Shown here: piece after piece, positions 34,701-46,700 of the stretch
Position numbering within the stretch: position 1 is the first letter of the stretch
How the letters are laid out: each line of letters opens with the position of its first letter
Assembly (NCBI GenBank): GCA_937923745.1
Contig: CALDUO010000070.1
Location: 62,001 to 126,000, forward strand
Direction of reading: 5' to 3'
Origin: an uncultured Granulosicoccaceae bacterium
GTDB lineage: Bacteria > Pseudomonadota > Gammaproteobacteria > Granulosicoccales > Granulosicoccaceae
DNA: 64,000 bases
The notes under the pieces: model-generated
What the model was told of the DNA's origin: nothing
What the model saw: only the letters and a program-made list of their open reading frames with translations
Databases searched by the model: none
Position numbers and translations under genes: made by a program

Positions 34701-37700
34701 TACCCACAAGAGGCAATTGCCATTGACCGGAAGTGTCAGTGGTCACAGAATCCGTGAGCACGTCACCCTGTGATCCGGTCAGAGTCAGTGTCACAAACGA
34801 TGCAGGTTCGGCAGTACCATTCAGTGCTAACGCTGTGTTATCAGTGGCGGTGACGAAGTTGTCGTCACTGACCGGTTGTGTGATCACCGGTGTCGAAATC
34901 GCGCTATCAACCGACACCACCAAGGATGGTGACTCGCCACTGACGTTACCGGCATCGTCAGTCAATCGGTAGGTAATGGCGTTGTCACCCTCGGATAACC
35001 CACTGAGTGCTACCGAGAATCCGCCGTCAGCATTCACCGTTGTTGTCAGTGCCGGTGTACTGTTGACTGACAGCGTAACTGTGTCGCCGGGTGTCGCAGT
35101 GCCTGCCGGGACTTCAACGACCACGTCGAGCAACGAAGTCACATGATCGGTGGCAGATATACCTGTATCCGACAAACTGCTCAGATCAGGCGCTTGCGCC
35201 GGTGTCTGCGGTGCTGCCAAATCAATCACGAGCCCCGTCGCATCCAGGGTATCGGTGCTGTTACCCGCTGCATCGGTCACAGTCATCAGCACCTCGTAGG
35301 TACCGTCGCCGAGTGTTGCCGCGTCGGGTATTGCCAAGACCCAGACGCCATCTGCAGCGATCGTTAACACACCACTGTCATCGGTATACACGACACCGTT
35401 AACACTGACACTCAATGTCTCGTTGGGTGCCAGCTCCGCGATGCCAGTCAAAATCGGCGTGGCTGTATTGGTGAGTAGTGCCTGTACACTCGCAGGCAGT
35501 GGTGGTGTTGTATCAACCAGCAATTCGTCAAAGGTGGTATCAACGGTCAGGTTACCGGCCGCATCCGTGACGAGCGCCTGGATATCGTAGACACCGTCAT
35601 CCAACACATCGTCCGGTGGCAGTGTGAGTGTCCAACTCGCATCTGCCAAGGTTTGCAGTGCACCGCTGATGGTATCGTAGGTAATGCCATTAACCATCAC
35701 CTGCAATGTTTCATTGGCCAGCAACACCGCGCTACCGGTTAAGGTTGGCAACGGGTCGTTGGTGATCAACTCGGTAATCACCGGCACCTCCGGCGCGACG
35801 GTGTCTATGAGTAATTCATTGACCTGTGTGTCGGGCGTAACGTTACCGGCGTCATCGGTTACCCGTGCCTGCACATCGTATTGGCCGTCGCTCAGATCCT
35901 GACCCGGCGGTACGTTCAGCGTCCACTCACCGGCTGGAGTGACGACAAGGTCTCCCTCATACTGGCGATAGATCACCGAGTTAAGCTCAATTGACAGTAA
36001 ATCACCCGGCCCAAGATTAACCACCCCGGTAATCACCGGGGTTGATTGGTTGGATATCAGTGCATTGATGACAGCTGCTTGCGGCGCGGTTTTGTCATGT
36101 AGCAGTGTGACGGGCTCGGATACCCGTGTATTACCAACATGATCAGTCGCCGTTGCCGTAACCGTAATAAACCCGTCGGCCAACGACGACAGGTCTGGTT
36201 CCAGTCCTGCCAGTGACCAGTCGGAGAAATTGCCATTGTCTGTGGTGACCGACACGGTATCAACGCCGTCATCGAACAACACCGTGATGGTACTTAACGG
36301 TTCAGTGACACCGGTGACCAGCACGGCGTCGTCTTCGGTTGCGTTAATTAAATTGTCATCACTGATCGGTGTTTCAATTAACACTTCATTTATCTGTGTA
36401 TCCAGAAATACCAGCAGCTCTGGCGAGACAGCACTGGTATTGCCAGCAGCATCAGTGAGTGTATAACTGAGCAGTTGTGTACCCTCGTTCAGCGCAATCG
36501 CTGACGCACTAAAGCTACCGTCTGCCTGCACGATGGCGGTACCCACCGCAACACCATCTGCAAGGACAGACACAACATCATTGGGAGTCGCGCTACCCGG
36601 TGGCACCGTCAACGCAACGGTCGTTAAATTGGTGGCATTGTCAGTGTTTGAACTACCACTATCACTGTCATCGCTCAAATCCAGCAACGCAAATGGTGTA
36701 GCAGGCGGGGTCAGGTCGATCACCAATCCGTTGGCGACCAACGTCTGTGCAACATTACCGGCACTGTCATGCACCGATGCCACCACATCATACTGACCAT
36801 CCGCGAGGGCATCGTCGTTCGGAATCAATACCGACCACGTACCGTCCGGGTTGACCACCAACGCATCATCGATGGTGTAGAGCACACCATTCACAGAGAC
36901 CGTAAGGTACTCACCGTCGCCGAGCATCACGGAACCTTTGATGGTAGGCAGCGACGTATTTTGCAGGGGTGCAACGACTGTAGCCGCCGCAGGCAATACG
37001 GTATCGACACGCAATTCGTCGTTCGTCGTGTCAGTGTTTGTGTTACCGACACTGTCGGTGATGGTAGCGTCAATGTGATAGGTACCATCGGTCAATGACG
37101 CTGCCACAGGCAGTGTTAACACCCAGTTGCCATTGTTATCGACGGTCAATTCAGGGTCATCAGTGGTGTAGGTTTGTATGACGCCCTCACCATCAATGAT
37201 CACCGAAAAACTATCACCGGCATCCAGTAATACCAAACCGGTCAGTGTCGGTGTTGATGTATTGGTCACCAGCGTATTAACGCTGGGTGCAGGCGGCAAC
37301 GTCGTATCGAGCACCAGGGTTGTGTCATCACTCAATGCCGTATTACCGGCAGCATCTGTTGCGCTTAACTGCACAGTCACTGTGCCGTCAGCCAGGCTGG
37401 AGAAATCAAAACCGGTGACTGCCCATTGCCCTGACCCATCGGTGAGGACGGTTTGAGTCAATTCGGGGGCCACACCATCGGATACGTTTACCACGACCGT
37501 ACTGCCAGGCTCTGCCTGACCGTTTATCGCTACAGCATCACGCTCTTCGGCATTAATCGCGTTGTCATCTGCTACCGGCGTTTGAACGATTGGCTGCGAT
37601 ATCACCGTGTCGACCACAACAGACAGTAAAGGTGATTGTGCGCTGGTATTACCGGCTGCATCTGTCAGGGTATAACCCAACGCCAACACGCCGTCCGGCA

Positions 37701-40700
37701 CCAGCGACAGATCGAGTGAGAACGCACCGTCAGCATCGACTACGGTATTGGCAACCGGACTCCCGTTGAGAAACACCTGCACGGCTTCAACGGCGCTAGC
37801 GGTACCGGGTGGTACACTCAATTGCAAAGGATCTGCAGCGGTCACAGCATCAGCGTTGGACACTCCCGAATCACTGAGTGCAGACAACGCCAGTGCCACA
37901 GTCGGCGTTGCAGGTGCACTGATATCAATCACCAAACCGGCTGCCAAGTCAGTGGTGCTGACATTACCGGCGGTATCTGTCACCGTTGCAGTAACCGTAT
38001 AGTTGTTCTCCGGCAACGCATTGTCGGCCGGAATCGTCAGTGCCCACGTACCGTCAGCGTTCAGCACCAGTGCATCGTCACCGGCGGTATAGGTCTCACC
38101 GTTGACGGTGACACGTAAAGTTTCACCTGCGCCGACATCGACCGTCCCGGTCAGTACCGGTGTAGTATTGTTGGTCACTAATGCTGCGATGACCGCCAAA
38201 TCAGGCACCACCGTATCCACCGTTAACTCACTGGTGGTCTGATCGGTCACAGTATTGCCCGCCAGATCAACGAGGGTTGCGATGACTTCATAGGTAGCAT
38301 CGGGCAGCGTTGTGTCTGCCGGTAGCGTCAGTGTCCAGTTGACCGCGACGCCAGCTTCTGCTCCGTCTCCGATACTCAACGCCTCGCCGGATGCCGGATA
38401 CGTCACCCCGTTGACCGACACGGTAAAGATCTCACCAGCACTGATTGTCACCACACCAGTCAGGGTGGGTTGTGCGGTATTCACGGTTTGTGTCACCACC
38501 GTTGGGACCACTGGCAGTTGTGTGTCGAGAAAGATATCAACCGGCAACGCACTCGCCTGATTACCAACGACATCTGTCGTATTTACCGACACGGTTAATG
38601 TGCCATCGGCCAGTCCAGAGACATCCAGTCCGGCCACTGTCCACTGCCCGGTCTCGTCACTGTTGACCGTCACGGTCACGGGCGTATTCACACCATCAGT
38701 TACTGTCAGCACGACCGACGCATCGGGTTTGGCTGTACCGGCAATGGCGACCAGTGATGACTCAGCCTGATTCACCTGATTATCGAGCGCAACGGGTTCG
38801 GTGATTGTCGGTGTTGCGATATCGGTGTCTACCGTCACTGACAATACCGGCGACACACCACTGACGTTACCGGCACTGTCAGTGACGGTGTAGGTGTAGT
38901 CAGTCACGCCGGATACCGCATCGTCAATCGTGAGGTTAATACTGCCATCCGGCGCAACTGTTGTTGTGATCAACACACCACCATCGGCATAGAGCGTCAC
39001 AGTATCGCCTGCCGGTGCCGTTCCTGCGGATGCGTTCAGTGCCAGCGTGGTCAACCGGGTTTGATTATCGGTAGCAGAGACACCGGTATCGCTGGGGGTT
39101 GCAAGATCCAGTGCCAGCAATGGTGTAGCCGGTGCGGTAAGATCAACCGTCAGTGCTGACGCATTGGGAGTTGAGGTGCTGTTGCCGGCAGTGTCTGCAA
39201 CCAGCACGGTCACATCAAACACACCCTCTGTCAGATTCTGATCAATAGGCACACTCAATGTCCATGTGCCGTCCGGGTTAACCATCAACGCTGCATCATT
39301 CGGTGTGTACGCAACACCGTCGACAATAACCGTCAGCGTGTCCTCGGCACCCAGGGTTACCGTACCCATGATGACTGGTGTTGTTGTATTGGTAAGGATT
39401 GAGGTCACGGTGCCTGCGGTCGGTGCGACCGTATCTATGGTTAGCTCGCTGACACTGGTATCGGTTTGTTGATTACCGGCCTCATCAGTGACGGTCGCGA
39501 TCACTTCGTACACCCCATCACTCAACGCCTGCCCGGCAGCCACGGTCAATTGCCACAAGCCGTCGGTATCAACTAACAGCGTGCCATCAACCGCGCGGTA
39601 CACCACGCCGTTTAATGTCACACTCAAAGTCTCGACACTGATACCGGCACTACCGGAGTTCAGGGCAACGCTCCCGGTAACGGTGGGTGTTGTGGTGTTG
39701 GTCACCAAGACATCCACAGTAGCAGCCAGAGGCGCAACCGTATCAATGACGAGTTCGGCTACCGTGATATCACTGGCACTATTACCGGCCGCATCCAGCA
39801 CCGACACGACAACATCAAAGGTGTTGTCCGATAACGCGTCATCGGTGCTAATGGCCAGCGTCCAGTCGCCGTTTGCCGCGTGGGTTAATTCACTGTCGGA
39901 GGTTGTATATTCAATACCATTGACCTGCACGCTGAGTGTTTCATCCGCGGAAGATACCGCAACACCGGTTAAGGTGGGTGTCGACACGTTGGTGGTTAAT
40001 GCGACAACCGTCGGTGTTGCGGGTATTACGGTATCAATAACCAGTTCGTCTACGGTGACATCTGTAGCGATATTACCGGCAGCATCGCTGACCTCTGCCA
40101 CCACCGGGTACGTACCGTCTGTCAGCGCCTGATCAACCGGGATCTGTAAGACCCAGGTGTTGTCAGGGTTGACGGTTATTGCCGCGTCCACTGTCGTATA
40201 CACCACGTTATTGACCGTCACACTCAACATGTCATCGGTGTCAAGCTGTGCCGTACCGGTCAGTACTGGTTCAGTTGTGTTAGTGACCAACAGATTAACC
40301 ACGGGTCGGATTGGCGGTACGGTATCGAGCACAATATCGTGCATTGGTGCCTGTGCGGTATTACCGGCGGTATCTGTCGCAACCACAGTCACGCTGACAT
40401 CGCCGTTATTCAGTGACGACAGATTTGCCACGTCACCTGACAACGACCACTGACCAGCGGCATTGGCGGTAACGGTGTGTTCAACCACAGCGTTAACACC
40501 GTCATCGAATGTTACGCTGACACTGGCGAGCGGTTCAGCGCTACCGTTGGCCAACACGCTGTTGGCCTCAACTGCATTCACTTGATTGTCAGTGGCGAGC
40601 GGTGTGATTAGCACGGGTACAGCGATAGTGCTGTCGACGGTGATAACCGTGACAGGCGATGGGTCGCTTTCGTTATTCGCAACGTCGGTGAGTGTGTAGC

Positions 40701-43700
40701 TCAGGCTACTGTCACCCTCTGGCAGTGTGATATCGGTGATATTAAAACTACCGTCTGCCTGCACCACCGGCGAGAGTACTGCGACACCGTCAACAAACAC
40801 GGTCACGGTTTGACCCGGCAACGCCGTACCGGTCGGTGTTGTTAACGAGACGACAGTCAGTTGCGTGATATTGTCGTCATTGGCGGCACCCGTGTCGCGC
40901 CCTGCCAACAGATCCAACAGTGCAGCCGGAGTCTCTGGTGCCGACAAGTCAATGATTAATGCTGATACACCTGGTTCGGTGCTGGTGTTACCGGCACTGT
41001 CAGTTACTGACGTGGCCACGTTGTAGACGCCTTCGGCCAGTGCGTCGTCAGCGGGTAGTGTCAGTGTCCATAGCCCGTCACCATCGATCACCAAATCATC
41101 GCCAACCGTATAGTCAATGCCATTGACCGTGACAGTCAGTGTTTCACCATCAGCCAACACGGCCGTACCGGTCAATACCGGTGCTGTTTGATTGGTCTCT
41201 ATGGCAGTAATGGTTGGTACCGCTGGATCAACGGTATCAATCAGCAGTTCGGACGCCGTGTTATCGGTGGCTGTGTTGCCCGCTGCATCTGTGGTGACAG
41301 CCGTGATGTTATACACACCGTCAGACAACGCAGCCTCTGTCACCAATGACCACGCGCCTGCAGCATCAATGGTAAGGTTTCCGGCAAGTTCGCTATACAC
41401 CACCGCATCGACTGTGACTTCCAGTGTATCCGTGGCTGTCAGTGTCGCCGTACCGCTTAACACAGGCTGCGCACTGTTGGTCTCCAGCGTATTCACGACC
41501 GGTTGTGCCGGCGCGGTGGTGTCGAGTTCAATGGTGACGCCTGTGCCACTGGCAGTATTTCCGGCACGATCAATGACATCAAACGTGATATCTATCGTGC
41601 CATCAACCAACGCTGACAGGTCAGCAGGAGCAGCGCCCAGTGTCCAGTTACCATCGCCATCAGCGATAGCGACCGCCGTCACGGTGTCGTTATTAATATC
41701 CGTAAACGTTATCGTCACCACCGCATCGATTTCAGCGGTGCCGCTGATCACGACAGCAGCCTGCTCGGTGCCATTGACCTGATCATCGCTCGCGATCGGT
41801 GTCGTTAGGGTGGGTGTCACCGTAGTGGTGTCTACCGTTATAACGGTATTCGGTGCAAACCCACTGGTATTGCCGGCCGCATCGGTCAACGTGTAACTCA
41901 ATGTATTGTCACCAACAGTCAAATCGGCCACTGACACACTGAAACTGCCATCAGCAGACACGGACACGGTCTGGATATCTGCGCCATCCAAATACACCGT
42001 GACTTGCTCGGTGGCATCAGCCGTACCGACAGGTGCCGTCAACGTGACACTCGTCCGTGCCGTGATGTTATCGGTGGTACTCGCGCCAGTATCATCGCTG
42101 GCGATAAGATCCAGCGCCACCACAGGCGTTGCCGGTGCAGACAGATCAATCGTTAATGCGGTGGACGCGGCGGTGACCACAGAATTACCGGCGTCATCGG
42201 TCACGGTTGCAGTCACGCTATAGACGCCCTCATCTAACGCCTCGTCAGCCGGTATAACAAGTGTCCAGTTACCCGCCGCGTCTATCGTCAGCGCACTGTC
42301 CCCTTCGCTATAAGCAACACCGTTCACTGTGACTTGCAATTGTTCATCGGCTGCGAGTGTTACCGTACCGGTGATCACTGGCGTGGCAGTATTGATGATC
42401 TGGGCTGCGACTGTCGCAGCAGCCGGGGCTACTGTATCAATCGTTAATTCATTCGCAGTGATATCCACACTTTGATTGCCGGCCGCATCCGTCACTACGG
42501 CTGTGACATCGTAGTCACCATCTGCCAGCGCTTGATCAATCGGTATGGTCAGCGTCCAATCGCCAGCTGCATCAATCGACACATCGGTATCGGTATAAGC
42601 TGTGGCGTTCACGGTCACCGTCAGCACATCACCGGCCATTAACGTCGCGTTACCTGTCAGCGTGGGTGTGCTGGTGTTCACCGTTAGCACCTGTACATCA
42701 GGGACCGCAGGCGGCACTCGATCCAACACGACGGTATAGGTGGCAGAGGTGGCGGTATTTCCGGCAGCATCAGTCGCAGCGGCAGTAATGGCAATAGTGC
42801 CGTCGGCCAGACCGGAGATATCGGCCTCAACGCCTGCCAGTGTCCAGCTACCGGTGTCACTGGTCGCCGTCAGGGTGATCGTTTGTGTGGTGTCCGCACT
42901 GTCAGTAAATACCACTACCACCGTGCTGTCTGGCTCAGCGGCACCGGTCACCAGCACATCAGCCATCTCACTGTTGTTGATGTTGTCGTCAGACTCTATT
43001 GGTGACTGCACAACGGGTACTGCAATACCGGTATCCACCTCTACCGTCACACCGGGAGACACGGCACTCGTGTTACCGACCGGATCCGTCAATGAGTAAG
43101 TGATTGAGTAATTGCCGTCAGCAAGCTCCGTTGTTGTTATCTGCACACCGCCATCGGCCAATACCGTACCTGTTGCAACCTGCACACCATTGGCAAACAC
43201 AGTCACTGAATCACCCGAGATGGCGGTGCCAGCCGGCAACGCCAGTGCCAGCGTTGTATCTTGCGTTATATTGTCTGCGTCGTTGGTACCGGTATCGCTC
43301 TCGGGCAGTATGTCGAGTATCGCGCCAGTTATCACGGGCGGTGTCAGGTCGACGGTGATTTCATTGCCGGTACTGTCGGTGGCGGTATTGCCTGCAGCAT
43401 CACTCACCACGGCAGTGACCGACACATCGCCCTCAGGCAAGGGTTGCGTACCGGGCACCGTGAGAGTCCACTGGTTACCGCCGGTATTAACAAGATGACC
43501 GTCACTCACGGTGTAGGTGTCACTGCCAATGGTCACGGTCAGAAAGTCACCACTGCCAAGCGTTGCGCTGATGTTTATCTGCGGGGTAGCCGAATTGGTG
43601 ACAAGCGGCGTCACCGTTGGCGCCAGGGGTGGCACAAGGTCGAGTGTCGCTGACACGGTCGCACCGGTGGCACTGTTGCCTGCTATATCGGTCGACACCG

Positions 43701-46700
43701 CAACCAGTGACAACGTACCCTGTTGCAATCCACTGACATCTAGCGGCGCTGCCGCCAATGTCCAACTACCGGCGGCATCTGCGCTGATCGTCGCAGAGAC
43801 AGTCCCTGCGGCGGCATCACTGACAGTGACAATCACGGCAGCGCCGGGCTCGGCAGTGCCGGTCAGCACAACACTGCCTGCTTCAGCGGTGTTGATAAAA
43901 CCGTCACCGGCGACAGGCGCATCAATGACGGGTGCTGTCGTTTGTGTATCGAGTTCAAACGTGAATTCCGGAGACAAACCACTGACGTTACCCGCAGGGT
44001 CTGTCAGCGTGTAGGTGATCAGGCTGATACCCTCGGGTAAGCCTGAGGTTGGCAGTGTAAATCCCCCGTTTGGCAGAACAGTGGTGGTGCCGAGCAACAC
44101 GCCATTACGATACAGAGTTGCTATATCACCGGGCACTGCCAGTCCGACGTAACCATTAAAAGCGGGTTCCGTATCAAACGTAATATCATCGGTGTTAGAG
44201 ATGCCGGTGTCATGCCCGCTGGGTAACCATGGCGCATAGACCGGTGTTGCCGGTGGCTCATCATCGAAGATCGTCGTCACGTCAGCCGATGCCACATTGG
44301 TATTCGTGGCTCCATCTGTCACCGCATCAGCGACAATTGTGTGTGTAACATCACCAACACCAGTCGGTGACACTATCAATTGCCACGTTGTCTCTGTTTG
44401 TTGTGTCAATGACTGCACCGTTGCATTGGACACAATCACATCAGCAACATCAAACCCGGTAACAGGCTCTGAGAACGTCACAGTGACCGGGTAGTCAGCG
44501 GTGCTATTGATAAAAGCAGGCTGACCGCTCAACACCACACTCGGCGGTGTCGCATCGTATACTGTCACCAGTGTATTCGACGCAGCGTTACCATTATTGG
44601 CCACGTCTATCGCTGCCCCCTCCGGTATCAACAGACTAATATCGCCTGCACCGGTGGGTGACACCAGGACAGTCCACGACACACTGTCCACCACCGTCAA
44701 CGACGATAACGTCGCGTTTGCTATGGCAATGTCGGTCACATCAAAATCGGTCACCGGTTCACTGAAAGCCACGTTAACGGTATAGTCTGCCACCGCATTC
44801 AGGAAAGCCGGTGCACCCGACAAGTTCACTACCGGTACACTGGCGTTAAATACCGACTTGGCTTGTGTTGCCATGTTCTGGTTACTGGTCGCAGCACTGC
44901 TCACAACATTGGCTGGTACTTTCAGGGTAACGTCATCGGTTGCATCCGGGGTTACGGTTACCGTGTAGGAGTCGCCGTCTAATGTCGTGAATGCAGTAGC
45001 AGAACCGTTGTGAACAATAAAATCCGACAGGGTCAGGCCAGTGACCGGCTCACTGAATTCCACATTCACGGTAAACGGATTGGTATTGGCGAAGAACGCA
45101 GGCATGTTGGTCAAACTGACCGTCAACGCCGCCGGATCATAGACTGTGGTGGCCACCGCTGATGCTGTATTGCTGTTACCGGCGTCATCAGTCACAGCTG
45201 CTGCAGGCACCTGGATACTGACATCTCCACCACCATCCGGTGTAACGACAACCGACCAGACCGACTCCCCCAAATCCGTAAATGCACTGGCGGTACCGTT
45301 AGTCACAAGAATATCGCTGAGATCAAACCCGTTGACAGGCTCATCAAAAGAGAGCGTGACCGGCTCTGGCCACGGCGAGAGTGTATTGACTACTAACGGA
45401 AATTCAGCAATGACAACGGTGGGACTCACTGTGTCGGATACAACGATCTGCGTACTGTCGCTGTTGGAATCGTTCGCACTGTTGGTATCAATGTCAGTGG
45501 TTGTCACTGTCGTGGTGCTGCTTACTGTCGTGTCCACCAGCGCGGGGTCGACCGGATCGAGAGCAAATGAATAAACAGATTGATTGTTACCGGTGGTATT
45601 CCCAAGTGCGACCACACTTTTACAAATCACCGACTGTGGCGTTAGCGCATTGGACTGACAGGTCCATTCGTCACCGTTAATACCGGTTTCGGTCATCGCC
45701 GCTGCCTGACCGTTGTTTACCGTCAGGCCACTGCCCAGTGTTGTGGTCGTGATAATTTCACGCCCGGTTGCTACGGTGCCAATATTTTCAACCGTCACTT
45801 CATACTTGATGGTCTCGCCTGGCAGTGCGATTGTGCGATTATCATCAACGTATACCGTTAGATCTACATCCACTGGCGACGGAAAAATCTTAAAAGCAAA
45901 CTTTTGTATTAACAACCACGAGTCAAACGTTGCATCGCCACCGTCTGCAACACCAAACTTCAGAGTATTAACTTGGTTCGCATTGACAGGTGCAGTCCAC
46001 ACCAGCGTGTTGGTAAACCCATCGGGCTGAACATTAAACGGGGTCGGGTCAAAGTCAGTCGGGTCATTGTTGTTAAAATCGGCTGAGTTCAGTGTTTCAT
46101 TGACCGTGTTAATTGACACGTTACTGCCGTCTGCGGTCACCGAATAATTGATGTCGTTAACAAAAAAAGCCATAACATCGTAAAAGCTGTTATTGGCGCT
46201 GTTGGCACCCGCCGGTGGCGCGTACTCGTTGTATTCCTCAGACGCAAACACGAATGTACCGCGAATGCTGTCCTGCGCTGGTGTAAATTCGATTTCGATG
46301 TACGCGGCGTCGAACGTGCCGGCGGTAGCAGCAGTTAGATTATTAAAACTCTCGTCACCGTCAGCGCCCGGAACGGTCGCAACATCAAGTCCGGTACCGT
46401 CACTGCTATTGGGCCCAACAATGTTAGCCACGTTACCGGAGCCCATGATGATGCCGTCCTCGAAATCAAGAAATCCGGACTCACTCAAGCCATTGGTAAA
46501 CGTTGCAATCTGTCCGTCCTGCGCAACAACGGTAACACTCTGAACCGTGACATTGCCCTGCGAGAGATCAAAGACCTCGCCTGCCAACAGGTTTCCGTCG
46601 AGGGTGTTGCTCAACAGAAGATCGGCTTGCGCCGGTCCTGGCAATGTGACGGAGGTTGTTAGCAGGCAGGCTGTGACCCAAACGAGAGGCGCGCGTAATG

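Noticed and set aside
14900-46000. Many long open frames on the plus strand opposite the giant gene (up to about 360 codons, Ser/Thr/Val-rich)
   Set aside because: They mirror the repeated Ig codons, share the same repeating composition, lack ribosome-binding sites and have no domain sense. They are antisense shadows of the giant gene.
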